A DNA stretch of 64,000 bases from Eutypella sp. D-1 (Eukaryota; Ascomycota; Sordariomycetes; Xylariales; Diatrypaceae): contig JAJTTP010000041.1 of NCBI GenBank assembly GCA_023313575.1, positions 1 to 64,000 on the forward strand, given 5' to 3'. Under the pieces are notes generated by a model. The model searched no databases. It had not been told where the DNA came from and was given only the letters and a program-made list of their open reading frames with translations. Shown piece by piece: positions 39,606-51,023 of the stretch (positions within the stretch are counted from its first letter, which is position 1; every line of letters begins with the position of its first letter). The position numbers and the translations under genes are program-made.

Positions 39606-42600
39606 GTTTAAAGTTTCTAATGACTAAAGATAATAAGGAAACTTATGGTTCGGCCTTATTAACGCCTTAGGGTGAGTAATATCACTAAAGATGAGGGTAA
39701 CTGTAAGGGGTGATTGCGGATCTAGATCAGTAATCAACGCCATTACTATAAAAAAGCATGAGTAGACGGTTTTTCAATCAATAAATAATCTTGATGGTAC
39801 TCTAGTTGCTGGGACAACTGGTTATAGGCTAAATATGCTAAATAGTATTAACTATTTATAAAAATAACCCTAGATTAAAGTTACTACAACAGTCTTAACC
39901 GGGTAAAATTTTTGGTACGATTTTCAGATAATATCTAGTTTTGGATTATTTATCACGTTTTTATCTTTAAATAAGCTATATTATTTGTTCAATGCTTTTC
40001 CCTCCGGGAACATGATACACAATTAATCTAAGATTTTAATATTAACAAAGTATGGTGTACTTGGACTAAAATACAACATATAAAAATAGTTTTTTTAGGG
40101 TTTAATGAACGCCCTAATATAAAGGTGTTTAATATTAAATGTTTTTATTTTAACCATCTGAATTGGTTATCTATATTTTAATCTAGCTTAACTATGCCTA
40201 AAAAATAATTAATTTTTGCCTTAGTTCTTTAGCATTAGAGCGTATTAATAGTGGTAACCCTCCTACTAGTGAAGTTATAAATGGTGTGTTACTTAACCAA
40301 AAAGTTTATATAACTCAGGAGTTCCTAGATAAACTTTTAGCTCTTCCTACTGTAAATTTTTATTTACCCACAACAGATCAAACATATCCTGCTTTATTAG
40401 GGTTGGTAGGATAATCTGGATCAAGACGTAGCAAAACAGGGGTATATGTTTTTCACATTCGCGCCCTGCTCTTTTCTCTTTCTAATCCCTCTCTTCTCCT
40501 CTTAGGAGAAGAGATCAGGGTTTGTTTTACCCTTCCTTTTCACTCGTTAAACTCGTTTTTTGATCCGACAAAAAAATGGGATTTTTTTGAATGAGAAAAG
40601 ACGCCGAAGGCTACGAAAAGGAACAGTAAAACTTTTTGTTTAAGAAAAAAAATAAGAGAGAAAATGATAAAAAAATATGTAGGATCTAGTAATGACTTAG
40701 CAAGAATATTTAAACAGTAGTTTGAAAAAAAAAATGGATGATTTAATAATAAAGACACCGGTATATTATTATCGAGGATATAAAAGTAAGAGTTGAAAGC
40801 GTTTACGAAATTTTTTTATTATTTTTATTTTTAAATATATATAATATTATTAATTTAACTTATTATAAAATAAGTAAAAAAATATCAGAAATTACAGTTA
40901 TATCTTCTTCTTACCTCCCCCCCCTAAATATTCTCATGCTTTTTTAGAGCAGTATTGTTTTTTAAATAAAAAATATAACTTAAATATTCATAGGATAGTT
41001 TATAGTAAATAAAGGGTTTAATATATATTTACATGATAAATATCGTCAGATTTTATATTATACAAGTAACTTTTTAAAGGTTTTTGTGCATATTTAGGTA
41101 TACACCCCTTCTTCATATACAAAACATGTAGCTAAAAATAGTCCTTTTTTTTAGATTATTTTACTATATCTAACAATATAGTAGCAGATACAGTTCCAGC
41201 TGGTTTAACTGAATTATAGTTACGATAATTAATAGATGAACCTAGAAGAATGAGTCTAAATAAACTGCATAGATCTTACGGTAAACCTGTATAGGTATTA
41301 GATTCTAGTATTAATACTACAAAAATTTCATATTCTTCCTATAAAGTTGGAACTCTCTTTGGGGGCATTCTGTAGAAGTTCATTAAGAAACTATATAGCT
41401 AGTATATAGCTAGCGGTAAAGTATATAAAGATCGTTACATCTTAAAATATGTCAGTAACCAAAATGATTAGGTTTAACGATCCAGGTATATTCAATAAAG
41501 TATTGGTTTTTGTAAATAGAGAAGGAGTATTCTAGGGTCTTCTTAAACAATGGCCAAAACTGTAGTGAACCTAGGGTTAAAAATCATCAAATTGCGGGAA
41601 ACCCTTAAAGTAATCTTAACCAAGTAAGTATGGTAACATAGTTTATGGCACAGGTAATGACTCGTGGTAAGGTAAAATCAATATTGATTTTTCAATGGGC
41701 AATCCGCGGCCAAGTGGCTGGGATAGGTACACAGTTCATCGACTAGACGGTGGGTGATTGGTATTATTATTCTAAAAAGGCTTAAAATATAGTAGGCTCC
41801 AGCCCACCTGATAGGGTGCAGAAAAATCGGAGTATTTTAGTAAATATATCTTAATTCGTTGATTATATTTAGATAACTTTATAATAGTTTGCTAAACTTA
41901 TTTTTTTAGTGTAAAAATAAACTTTTAAGTTTATAATTATCAAAACAAACCTAAAGCACTTGTCTTTAGGGCGGAAGACTATTGTAGTATTTGCATGATA
42001 CAATTAGTAAAAGTGTTTCTAATAATAACTTCATATTTGATAAACATGTAGGATTAGGTTCTATAGCTGCTTTACACTGAACTAAATCTTTTAGTTTCAT
42101 TAGATCTTTGGGAAATAACTCAGAGCTCTTAGCGTTAGAGCATATTAATAGTGAAAAAGCCTAATACTCCCTCAGTAATAAATAAAATATTCTTAAATCA
42201 AAATTTATCTGTTACTGTATCGAAATTAGAATAGTTATTAAAAGTATAAGGTGTATAAATGGATTTTCCTATATATACATCGGAAGGTACCAAACTCTTA
42301 GATGAATTAACAGGTAGATCCAAGTATAAAGGTTTTCAGGTGTATATATATATTTATACATAAAAGTACAAGTCAGAAATGTGTAGGTTCATCTAATTTA
42401 CTAAGGCGTATAATGTATTATTAATTTAAAGGAGATTTTAGTATCCGTTCCCCCTGCTGAAGGCGGAGCCTGTGCTTCGCACAAACCAAGTTTCGGGGGG
42501 GGGGGGGGGTTAGGGGTACTTCTGATCCCTCCGGGATAAAGGAAAATTATTACCTTGACTTCACAAAGACGGACTAAAAGCTTTTAAATTAATAATCTCT

Positions 42601-43440
42601 AAAATATATAGTGATAAGTTTAGTGTTCAAGATGCTTTAATTTTATAACAATATTATTAAATAAATAGTTTAATTTGAATACATTAAGAGTTGTTAATGC
42701 TGGATCGCTTCGCACAAAAGGTGATGCTGTATATGTTTATGATCTTACATGTAGTACTCTTTATTATCATGCTAAATCTAAAATGGATCGCTTTAACTTC
42801 GTATGCTGTTGCTGCGTAATTAATTAGGCGGCCTAATTAATTAGCTTATCCTCCGGATCAGGGCATTCTTCGCGGCTCCCTCTTTTCCTATTTCTCGTTT
42901 ATTTTTTTCCTTATTTTTCTTTTATTCTATATTAAATTCAGAATATTATAACTATTTTAAGTGCCGGCATCGCGCTCCGCTCTTTTCTCCTTCTTGAGCA
43001 AAGCGTACTACTCTCACAAGTTTTTTGATCCGACCAAAAAATGGGATTTTTTTGAATGATAAAAGACGCTGGAGTAATTTTAAATATTTTCTCTCTTCTT
43101 TTTTTTCTTTAAAAAAAAGAAGGAGAAAAGAGCAAGGCTTTTCCCTCCGGGAACAGAAGAGAGAAAAAAAATCCTCAGAAAATTTAGGAGCGTACCTTTT
43201 ACAAACCCCTGCACTACTGCAGGGGTTTAAGTAGAATAGAAACAGGAAAACTTATAAATAATTAGATAAAAGTTAAGGAAATTTTCTGTTTTTTACAAAG
43301 TAAGTAAACTAATTAAAAATTCAAAATCGTATAAATAATCTGCAATGTTCATAAATATGTGGAATACTACGCAGTGGTATGCCAATTGTTATATAATCTG
43401 TATCTATAGAAAAATTCCTCACTTAATTAGAAAACCAGTA
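39605..43440 (+). pseudogene. cox2: Decayed duplicate of the cox2 3' half with introns 5 and 6
   Basis: The order of cox2 is repeated in ruined form. 39620-39930 matches the intron 5 core (GGGTGATTGCGGATCTAGATC). 40205-41460 is a broken GIY-YIG gene like the intron 5 ORF but not identical to it. 41478-41538 matches exon 6 (TAAATAGAGAAGGAGTATTC, with TAG replacing TAC). 41570-41850 matches the intron 6 core (CAAATTGCGGGAAACCC, TTCATCGACTAGACGGTGG). 42000-42800 is a broken copy of the intron 6 GIY-YIG gene, including its CGCTTCGCACAAAAGGTGAT insertion. 43343-43438 matches exon 7 with three in-frame stops (QCS*ICGILRSGMPIVI*). Palindromic inserts (about 40465-40660, 42440-42500, 42860-43240) have expanded it. 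Confidence 0.85.
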
Positions 43441-43537
43441 ATATTTGCATCCTATTCGGCTAAAGTCTTGGTGCCTTATTTATATTTTAGGTTATTTTAA
43501 TTATTCTCAAGAATTCAAAGATGCATTTAAAATAAAG

Positions 43538-43607
43538 GTGTGTTAGTTTAATGGTAGAATATAGTAGTACGGTTACTGTCATATAAGTTCGAGTCTTATA
43601 CACACTT
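43538..43607 (+). tRNA. trnR: tRNA-Arg(ACG)
   Basis: Acceptor GGTGTGT pairs with ACACACT. The anticodon stem ATAGTA/TACTGT holds loop GTACGGT with anticodon ACG. The T arm is ATAAG-TTCGAGT-CTTAT. Its position between cox2 (here the duplicate) and nad4L is the usual one for trnR in Pezizomycotina. A decayed copy lies at 52503-52567. Confidence 0.83.
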
Positions 43608-44521
43608 AATTTGTAGTTCTTTTAATATATAATTTATCTTACTTTACGATTACTTAAACATAAAGTCATACAATGTATACTAATTAGTAAGATATATATA
43701 AGCTAAATTTTTATATAAATTAAATTCGCTAGAGGGTAGAGCAACCGTTTTGTACATAGAAGGTTGGGTGTTCGAGTTATCTATTTCTTAAAGGAGTAAT
43801 CTAAGGATTTGCTCTTGCTTCACTTCTAAATTTTTGAGTATTTGGTTTTTTTAGTGTTCTGATATTAACAATATAAAGTTGTTAGTGAAAGTATCGCTAA
43901 AAAAAATAAAAAAAGAGCGTTCTCTCCTCCACAAACCCCTGCAGTAGTGCAGGGGTTTAGGTAGATAAAATTTTGCCTTGAAAAAAAAAATAAAGCCGTC
44001 GGACGCTTCGCTACTAAATATATTGAATTATATTGTTTATATGACTTAATGTTTTGTTTAAGGCGTACATACTTCTGATTTTCTTGATCCCTAACCCCTG
44101 CGGAGCAACAGGGATATGGCACAAAAATAAGTAGAAAAAGATAAACCAGAGGGATCAAAATCAATAAAAAGTAAAGTACATTTTTCTTATGTAACCTTCT
44201 CCTCCTTTTGGTGCGAAGCAGGAATGTCCGCTTCGCACCCCAGAGGGCGTAGAAAAGCTAAAAATTTATAATTGAAAACTAATATGGATAAGGGTATAAG
44301 GGTTTATTAAATTACTATTTTTTGTAGCGTACTACGTAGCGCGAGAATAAAAAGGTTTATATACTATAATATATAAACGGAGTATACGGTGTAATATTAC
44401 CTTAAAATCTTTATATAGAATATCTATTCTATATTTTATAAGTAATAATTACTTTCTTATTGTGTCGTGGTTATTAAGAAATATGATAATTGATATTGCG
44501 TTCTAAGGTATTTCTACCTAA
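43608..44521. other. Spacer with palindromes between trnR and nad4L
   Basis: It contains a perfect-looking hairpin AACCCCTGCAGTAGTGCAGGGGTT (about 43935-43958), almost the same as one at 43205-43228. At about 43728-43798 lies a tRNA-like stretch (GAGGGTAGAGCAACCG, T loop TTCGAGT) whose acceptor and anticodon stems no longer pair. GC elements occur at about 44090-44115 and 44205-44250. Confidence 0.5.
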
Positions 44522-44600
44522 GGGGTGTTAGTTTAAGAGGTAAAATAAAGGCAGTTTATTTAACTGTCTATAGATGTTAGTTCGAATCTAACGCACTCTT
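44522..44600 (+). tRNA. tRNA-like cloverleaf ahead of nad4L, anticodon uncertain
   Basis: Acceptor GGGGTGT pairs with GCACTCT and the T arm GTTAG-TTCGAAT-CTAAC is perfect. The anticodon stem GCAGT/ACTGT is perfect with loop TTATTTA, which would give anticodon ATT (Asn codons, but with unusual A34). The variable region is eight bases. It is well folded and probably expressed; the identity needs confirmation. Confidence 0.5.
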
Positions 44601-44697
44601 ATCCTTATTGAAGGCATAAATACAGGTGTTTATACAGAGGTATTTATATAACTCAGTAAGGATTTAATTACAATAATTTAAATTTAATAAATATACA

Positions 44698-44967
44698 ATG
44701 AATATTACACTAATACTTTTTTTAATAGGAATCTTAGGGTTCGTGTTGAATAGAAAAAATATTATATTAATGCTCATCTCGATCGAGATGATGTTAGTTT
44801 CTATAACATTTCTAATATTGGTAAGTTCACTAAACATTGATGATATAATAGGCCAAACATACGCTATATATATAATAGCAGTTGCAGGTGCGGAATCTGC
44901 GATAGGTTTGGGTATTCTAGTCGCTTTTTACAGATTAAGAGGAAGCGTTTCGATAGAATATAAATAA
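44698..44967 (+). CDS. nad4L: NADH dehydrogenase subunit 4L
   Basis: The 89-residue complex I membrane subunit starts [20 protein letters not shown] and has three helices, with the conserved acidic residue in [18 protein letters not shown] and the block [20 protein letters not shown]. It has full canonical length and no intron. TAA at 44965-44967 shares its last A with the nad5 ATG, the one-base overlap typical of filamentous ascomycetes. Its leader and first codons have a decayed copy at 48071-48135. Confidence 0.96.
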   Translation: MNITLILFLIGILGFVLNRKNIILMLISIEMMLVSITFLILVSSLNIDDIIGQTYAIYIIAVAGAESAIGLGILVAFYRLRGSVSIEYK

Positions 44968-47900
44968 TGTATTTAGTAGTAATAATTTTACCTTTATTAG
45001 GATCTATAGTTTCTGGCTTTTTTGGTAGAAAAGTTGGAGTTCGCGGAGCACAGTTCATGACATGTTTTAGTGTAATAGTAACTACAATACTAGCAATAAT
45101 AGCTTTTTTTGAAGTAGGGTTTAATAATATTCCTGTTTCTATTGAACTATTTAGATGAATAGACTCAGAATGAATTAATATTACGGTAGCTTTTGAATTT
45201 GATAGTTTAACAGTATCTATGTTAATACCTGTCTTAATCATAAGTTCTTTAGTTCATATATATTCAATATCGTACATGAGCAATGACCCCCATGTACAAC
45301 GTTTCTTTAGTTATTTAAGCTTATTCACTTTTATGATGATTATATTAGTAACAGCTAATAATTATCTATTAATGTTTGTAGGATGAGAAGGTGTAGGTGT
45401 TTGTTCTTATCTACTAGTAAGTTTTTGGTTTACTCGGATATTTGCGAACCAAAGTTCTATATCTGCATTTTTAACAAATAGAGTGGGTGATTGCTTTTTA
45501 ACTATAGGTATGTTCACTATTTTATGATCTCTAGGTAATTTAGATTATGCAACAGTTTTTTCATTAGCTCCGTATATTAATGAAAATGTTATAACTATTG
45601 TAGGTATATGCTTATTAATAGGTGCTATGGCCAAAAGTTCTCAAGTTGGCCTTCACGTATGATTACCTATGGCGATGGAAGGTCCTACTCCAGTTTCTGC
45701 TTTAATACATGCTGCCACTATGGTAACGGCAGGAGTGTACTTATTAATGCGTTCATCTCCTTTAATAGAATATAGTTCAATAGTATTATTACTTTGTTTA
45801 TGATTAGGTGCTATTACAACTGTATTTAGTTCTCTTGTAGGATTGTTCCAACAAGATATTAAAAAAGTTATAGCCTATTCTACTATGAGTCAATTGGCTC
45901 GAGAATGTACTTCTCATTCAAGTACATTCAGGCATCAAACTATATGCGAGTCTACTTCTCTCTTATTTTCTATAAAAAAAAGATTAACTACTAGTCCCAA
46001 ATTCACTTTAGGTGTAAGTACTTTAAATTATCATTCTGTAGCCGTAGGCTCGGGATCATCTACTGAAAATAATATATTAAATCCTTATTATGTAACAGGA
46101 TTTACGGATGCTGAGGGTAGTTTTTTAATAAATATTCAATCTCGATCAGTAGGGCGGAGCCCACTAAAATTAGGTTATAGTGTAAGTCTATCTTTTAAAT
46201 TAAAACTGCATTCAAAAGATAGTGAGTTGTTAGAAAGAATTTTCAAATTTTTTAACGTAGGTAAAATTTATACAAGAAAAGACGGATATATTGAGTATAT
46301 AGTAAATTCTATGAAAGAGATGGAAATTATTATAAATCATTTTAATAATTATCCATTAATTACACAAAAACTATCTGATTATAAAATATTTAAATTAGTA
46401 TTTGAATTAATTAAACAAAAAAAACATTTAACACAAGAAGGTTTTCAAGAAATATTGTCTTTAAAAGCAAGTTTTAACAACGGTTTATCTGAAGAATTGA
46501 AAATTGTTTTTCCAAATATTATTCCTTATTTAAGACCTCAAACTATTACACCTAAATTCGAAGCTATAAATCCTTATTGAGTTTCTGGTTTTGTAGATGG
46601 TGATGGGTGTTTTTACATATCATTAACCAATAATTCTACAGGTGTAGGCTTAGTATTTAAAATTACACAACACATTAGAGATACCGATTTATTAAAAGAA
46701 TTAGTTAATTATTTTGACTGTGGACGTTATAGTTTAAGTTCACCAGAAGCTGGTGATTTTATTGTTACTAAATTTGAAGATATTTACACTAAAATTCTGC
46801 CTTTTTTTAATAAATATCCTTTACAGGGATCTAAATATTTAGATTTTTCTGATTTTAATAGTGTAGCAGAATTAATTAAAAATAAAGCTCATATTACTTC
46901 AGAAGGATTTGAATCAATTAAACAAATAAAATTGGGTACAAATAAAAAAAGAATAAATAAATCCTTAATTACTAATGTACAACAAAAAAGAACATATATA
47001 ACTTCACAATCACGTTCTAATACATCACAGGAATTTAATGAATGATTATCTGGATTAATAGATGGTGACGGTAAATTTTTTTTATCTAAAAAAGGTTATG
47101 CTAATTTTAAAATTGTAATGGATAAAGAAGATAAATTTGCTCTTTATACTATAAAGCATAAGTTTGGTGGATCTATTAAAGAGATATCTTCAGGTTTAAA
47201 ATATAAATTAGCCCACAAATACGGGTTGATTAAATTAGTCAGTAGTGTTAATGGTTTAATTAGAAATCCTACAAGAATGTTACAATTAGATAAGGTTTGT
47301 AAGTTATATGGTATAGAGTTTGAAGTGTCTAAACCCTTGACTTACTACAATGGATGATTTAGCGGATTCATCGATAGTGATGGTTCAATATATTATAATG
47401 AAAAGTTAGATCAATTAATTTTAAGTGTAACTCATAAAAATAAATATTTATTAGATTCTTTAATAAAATTATATTCAGGTAGCATAAAAATTCTAGATTC
47501 TAGACAAGCTTTTCAGTATTCTATTTACAGAAAAAAAGAAATTTTAAATATTATAGATAATTACTTAGTAAGATATCCTTTAATGTCAAATAAAAGGAAT
47601 AAAATTAGTCTAATTAAAGAATTATATGAGGTAAAAAAGGGATCAGTAGAAAAATTATATTTAATAGAAAAAATAAATTATAAGTAATTTATTATACTTA
47701 TGATAAGGGAGGAGTAGCGTAGAAGCTATAAAAAAAAATTATAGCCAATTCGCAGATAACCAAAGCTCGTGTTTATTTTTATAATCACTATAATTTCAAG
47801 TTTTTTTTTATTCATCTTCCATTATAAGGTTATTCCAGCATATTATGTCTGTGTTAATAAGGTGAAAATTTGAGATTATTAGTAAGTTAGTAGGAATCTC

Positions 47901-50900
47901 AGAGGCCATACGTTTGATATTAGTTTTTATTGAATTTAGATTAGTTAATTCAATGTCAAAATTCTCTGTCTTTAATAAACATTACTTAGGTTGCGTGGTA
48001 AATCCATACTTTTTCATTACTATCAGATAGTAATTTAATCTTAGTCTTCCATACGGAAAAAAAAGTTTTACAATAATTTAATTTTAAATAAATATACAAT
48101 GTACATTACACTAATAATTTTTTGAATAGGGTTTCTCTTAGATGGAAAGAATATTATATCACAGACTAGCAAATTCTTGCTATTGGTAAGTTATAAGAGT
48201 GTAGACTTAATAGGTCCTACCTTCAAGTTATTGATTGAAGGTTTTTTGAAATTCATCGTAACTTTTCCTTTATCAAGGTTTATGGTTTCTGGCTTCTTTG
48301 GTAGAGAAGTTGGATTTCGCGGAGCATCGTGCATCATCTCGCTAAGGCGGAGCCTATCTAAAAAAAAAATCCAAAATAAATTCTTAAACGAATCTATTTT
48401 AGTATTATTTCTAAATTTAGAATTTAGTTTTTGATTTTTTTTTAAGGCCTCCCACCTCTGGTGGTTTTATATAGTTATCAGGCAGAGTATCTTATCTGCC
48501 GTAACTTTTGCTTTTGGCTATGTAATAAAATTTAATAATATATTGTCTAGATGAATAACCAATAGAATATTTGATTATAGAAATGAGACGCTTAAACTTT
48601 CTAATTTTGTAACTATAAACAATAAACATTTAGGCGTAAGTTCAATATTTAGTAGAAAAATGTCTACAAATATAGATATGAACAGTTTAGATAATAGTAA
48701 CATTAAGGATCTTGCATTTAAAGAATGATTAGCTGGGTTAATAGATGGAGATGGTTACTTCATATTAACTAAAAATGGATATAATAGTTGTGAAATCACA
48801 ATGGATGCTAGAGACAAAAAAGTTTTATATTTAATACAGCATAAGTATGGGGGGACGGTTAAACAGATTTCCAATGCCCTTGCTTTTAAATATAAATTAA
48901 GGAATAGAGCAGGTTTAATTGCATTAATAAATGATGTTAATGGATTAATTAGAAATCCTACACGTTTATTACAAATGAATAAACTTTGCGTAAAATTTAG
49001 TATCGAACTGAAGTATCCTGATAATCTTACATTTAATAATGGGTGATTTAGTGGGTTTATTGATAGTGATGGTTCAGTTTATTATAGTGAATCATCTGGG
49101 CAAGTTTTTATTGGTATATCTCAAAAAAATAAATATTTATTAGAACCTTTAATAAATATTTATGGAGGAAGAGTGGATATTAGTAGCCCTAAAATAGAAG
49201 CGTTTAAATATGTTATATATAGAAAGGCTGAACTTTTTAATTTAATAGATAATTATTTTAGTGATTACCCTCTTAGAACAGAAAAAATGAAAAGAGTTAA
49301 TTTAATAAAACAATTTTATTTAGCGAGATTACCTAAACACAACGAAGATGTTTTTAAATTAAATGAATGAGTTAAATTCAAAGACAATTGAGAAAAATAC
49401 AAAAACTAATAAAGAAATGGTCCAATTTACGTCACATTTAACACGCTTTAACAAGCTCTTAATTTATGATAGTAAACGTCGCAATTAGGTATGATGGTAA
49501 TAGCAGTAGGTTTATCATCATATAACATAGCCTTATTCCATCTTGTTAATCATGCTTTTTATAAAGGATTATTATTCTTAGGAGCTGGAGCAGTTATTCA
49601 TGCAGTGGGGGATAACCAGGATTTTAGAAGATACGGTGGATTAATCTCATTCTTACCTTTAATTTATTCTGTTATGCTAATTGCTAGTCTTAGTTTAGTA
49701 GCATTTCCTTTCATGACTGGATTTTATAGTAAAGATTTTATATTAGAATCTGCTTTTGGTCAATATTATTTTAGTAGTATAGCTGTATATGTAATAGCAG
49801 TAATAGGTGCAATATTTACTACATTGTATTCAGTTAAAGTCCTATATTTAACTTTCTTAACTAATCCTAATGGATCAATGACATATTATAAACATGCTCA
49901 TGAAGGTGATTTATTTTTAAGTTTACCTCTGGTAATACTAGCTGTATTTTCTATATTCTTTGGTTATATTACTAAAGATCTATTTATAGGTTTAGGTTCA
50001 AGTTTTTTTATTGATAACAGTATTTTTATACATCCTGTTCATGAAATAGTCATTGAGACAGAATTTGGAGTACCTACTATATTTAAACTTTTACCTTTTG
50101 TCTTCACTGTTATCTTTAGTATGTTAGCTATTATTTTTTCAGAATATTTACCTGAATCTTTAATCAGCTTTAAATTATCTAGGTTTGGTTACAATCTATT
50201 TGGTTTTTTTAATCAAAGATTTTTGGTTGAAATGTTTTACAATAAATATATCACTAACTTAGTTTTAAATTTAGGAGGACAGACTACTAAAGTGTTGGAT
50301 AAAGGAAGCATAGAGTTATTAGGACCCTTCGGTCTAGAGCTAGGATTGGTTAAATTAAGTAAAGCTATTTCATCTTTAAGCACAGGTGTTGTAACAAGTT
50401 ATGCTTTATATATATTAATAGGTTTTATAGGGTATTTATCTGTTGCTTTTTGGGGGCTATGAAGTTTTAAGATGGTATTATTATTGATCTTAGCTATTTT
50501 CTCATTAAGTATTTTCAGCTATTACTATGGCTATAATGAGAATAAAAATAAGTTTTTACAATCTAATTTTTTTAAATCTCTCTTATGTTTATTTTATAAA
50601 ATTCAAGATATAATTTCTTCGTATTGATTATTAATATGGGGTATTTATATGTTAATTGTTCTTGTATGTAAATTGTATAATTTTTTCGATACTCCTGAAG
50701 GGTTTATATCGTATGCTTCAGAACCTAATAAAGAAAATTTAACGGGGGATGGATCACAGTATGTGTATAGATCTCTTGCAGATAAAGTACATGATGATAT
50801 AAAAAAAATAGATGAAGATATCAAGAAGCTTGATCCTAATTCTATAAATTATCTTAAAGATAAAGAAAAATTGGAGTCAATTAGATCAGAATTCGAGAAT

Positions 50901-51023
50901 CAGATGTCTCTTATAGGTCAATTTAAAAGTAGTAGAGCGAAATATATTCCTGAAATTTCTGATAATAAAAGAGTAGCAGATAATAACATCACAGCAGATA
51001 CTTCTAAACGTAGAAGAGATTAG
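44967..51023 (+). CDS. nad5: NADH dehydrogenase subunit 5, two exons, long C-terminal extension
   Basis: Nad5 is the large antiporter-like subunit at the end of the complex I membrane arm. Exon 1 is 44967-45890 and exon 2 is 49482-51023; the joined ORF has 821 codons. Canonical blocks: [52 protein letters not shown] and [17 protein letters not shown] in exon 1; [20 protein letters not shown] and [14 protein letters not shown] in exon 2. The junction [12 protein letters not shown] obeys the group I rule. From about 50460 the frame continues about 185 codons with TGA as Trp: two more membrane spans, then a soluble, charged tail ([19 protein letters not shown] ... KRRRD). Most fungal Nad5 proteins stop near the start of this part, so the tail is unusual. 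Whether it is kept in the mature protein is unknown. Confidence 0.94.
45891..47687 (+). CDS. Intron ORF with four LAGLIDADG motifs (two fused endonucleases)
   Basis: The ORF occupies the 5' half of nad5 intron 45891-49481 and continues the exon 1 frame to TAA at 47685 with TGA as Trp, giving about 598 intron-encoded residues. Motifs in order: [13 protein letters not shown] (about 46086), [13 protein letters not shown] (46576), [13 protein letters not shown] (47040) and [13 protein letters not shown] (47353). The first two belong to the LAGLIDADG_1 type of the nad2 introns; the last two belong to the type with [20 protein letters not shown] and [12 protein letters not shown] between motifs. 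It therefore looks like two complete double-motif enzymes in one chain, with KRTYITSQS (46989-47015) at the joint. A group I 3' core (GGAATCTCAGAGGCCATACG near 47891) follows. Confidence 0.85.
48071..48560 (+). pseudogene. nad5: Scrambled copy of the nad4L leader and nad5 5' end inside the nad5 intron
   Basis: 48071-48135 (ACAATAATTTAATTTTAAAT ... TACATTACACTAATAATTTTT) matches the nad4L leader and start at 44671-44715. 48285-48335 (GGTTTCTGGCTTCTTTGGTA, GTTGGATTTCGCGGAGCA) matches nad5 codons for [14 protein letters not shown] at 45009-45050. 48527-48560 (AAATTTAATAATAT ... TTGTCTAGATGAATA) matches nad5 FNNI...LFRWI. An AT hairpin plus CCACCTCTGGTGG element lies between (48358-48466). No frame joins the parts. 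Confidence 0.75.
48660..49409 (+). CDS. Second LAGLIDADG endonuclease in the nad5 intron
   Basis: ATG 48660 to TAA at 49407, 249 codons, with TGA as Trp. The frame is open upstream into the nad5-like piece (LSRWITN), so it may once have been fused to nad5. Motifs are [13 protein letters not shown] (about 48723) and [13 protein letters not shown] (about 49043). The spacer [20 protein letters not shown] and [12 protein letters not shown] is close to the second half of the four-motif protein, so the two are paralogues. SRKMSTN just before and at the start is a weak match to the R-x-[YFL]-S pattern. It appears intact. Confidence 0.83.
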
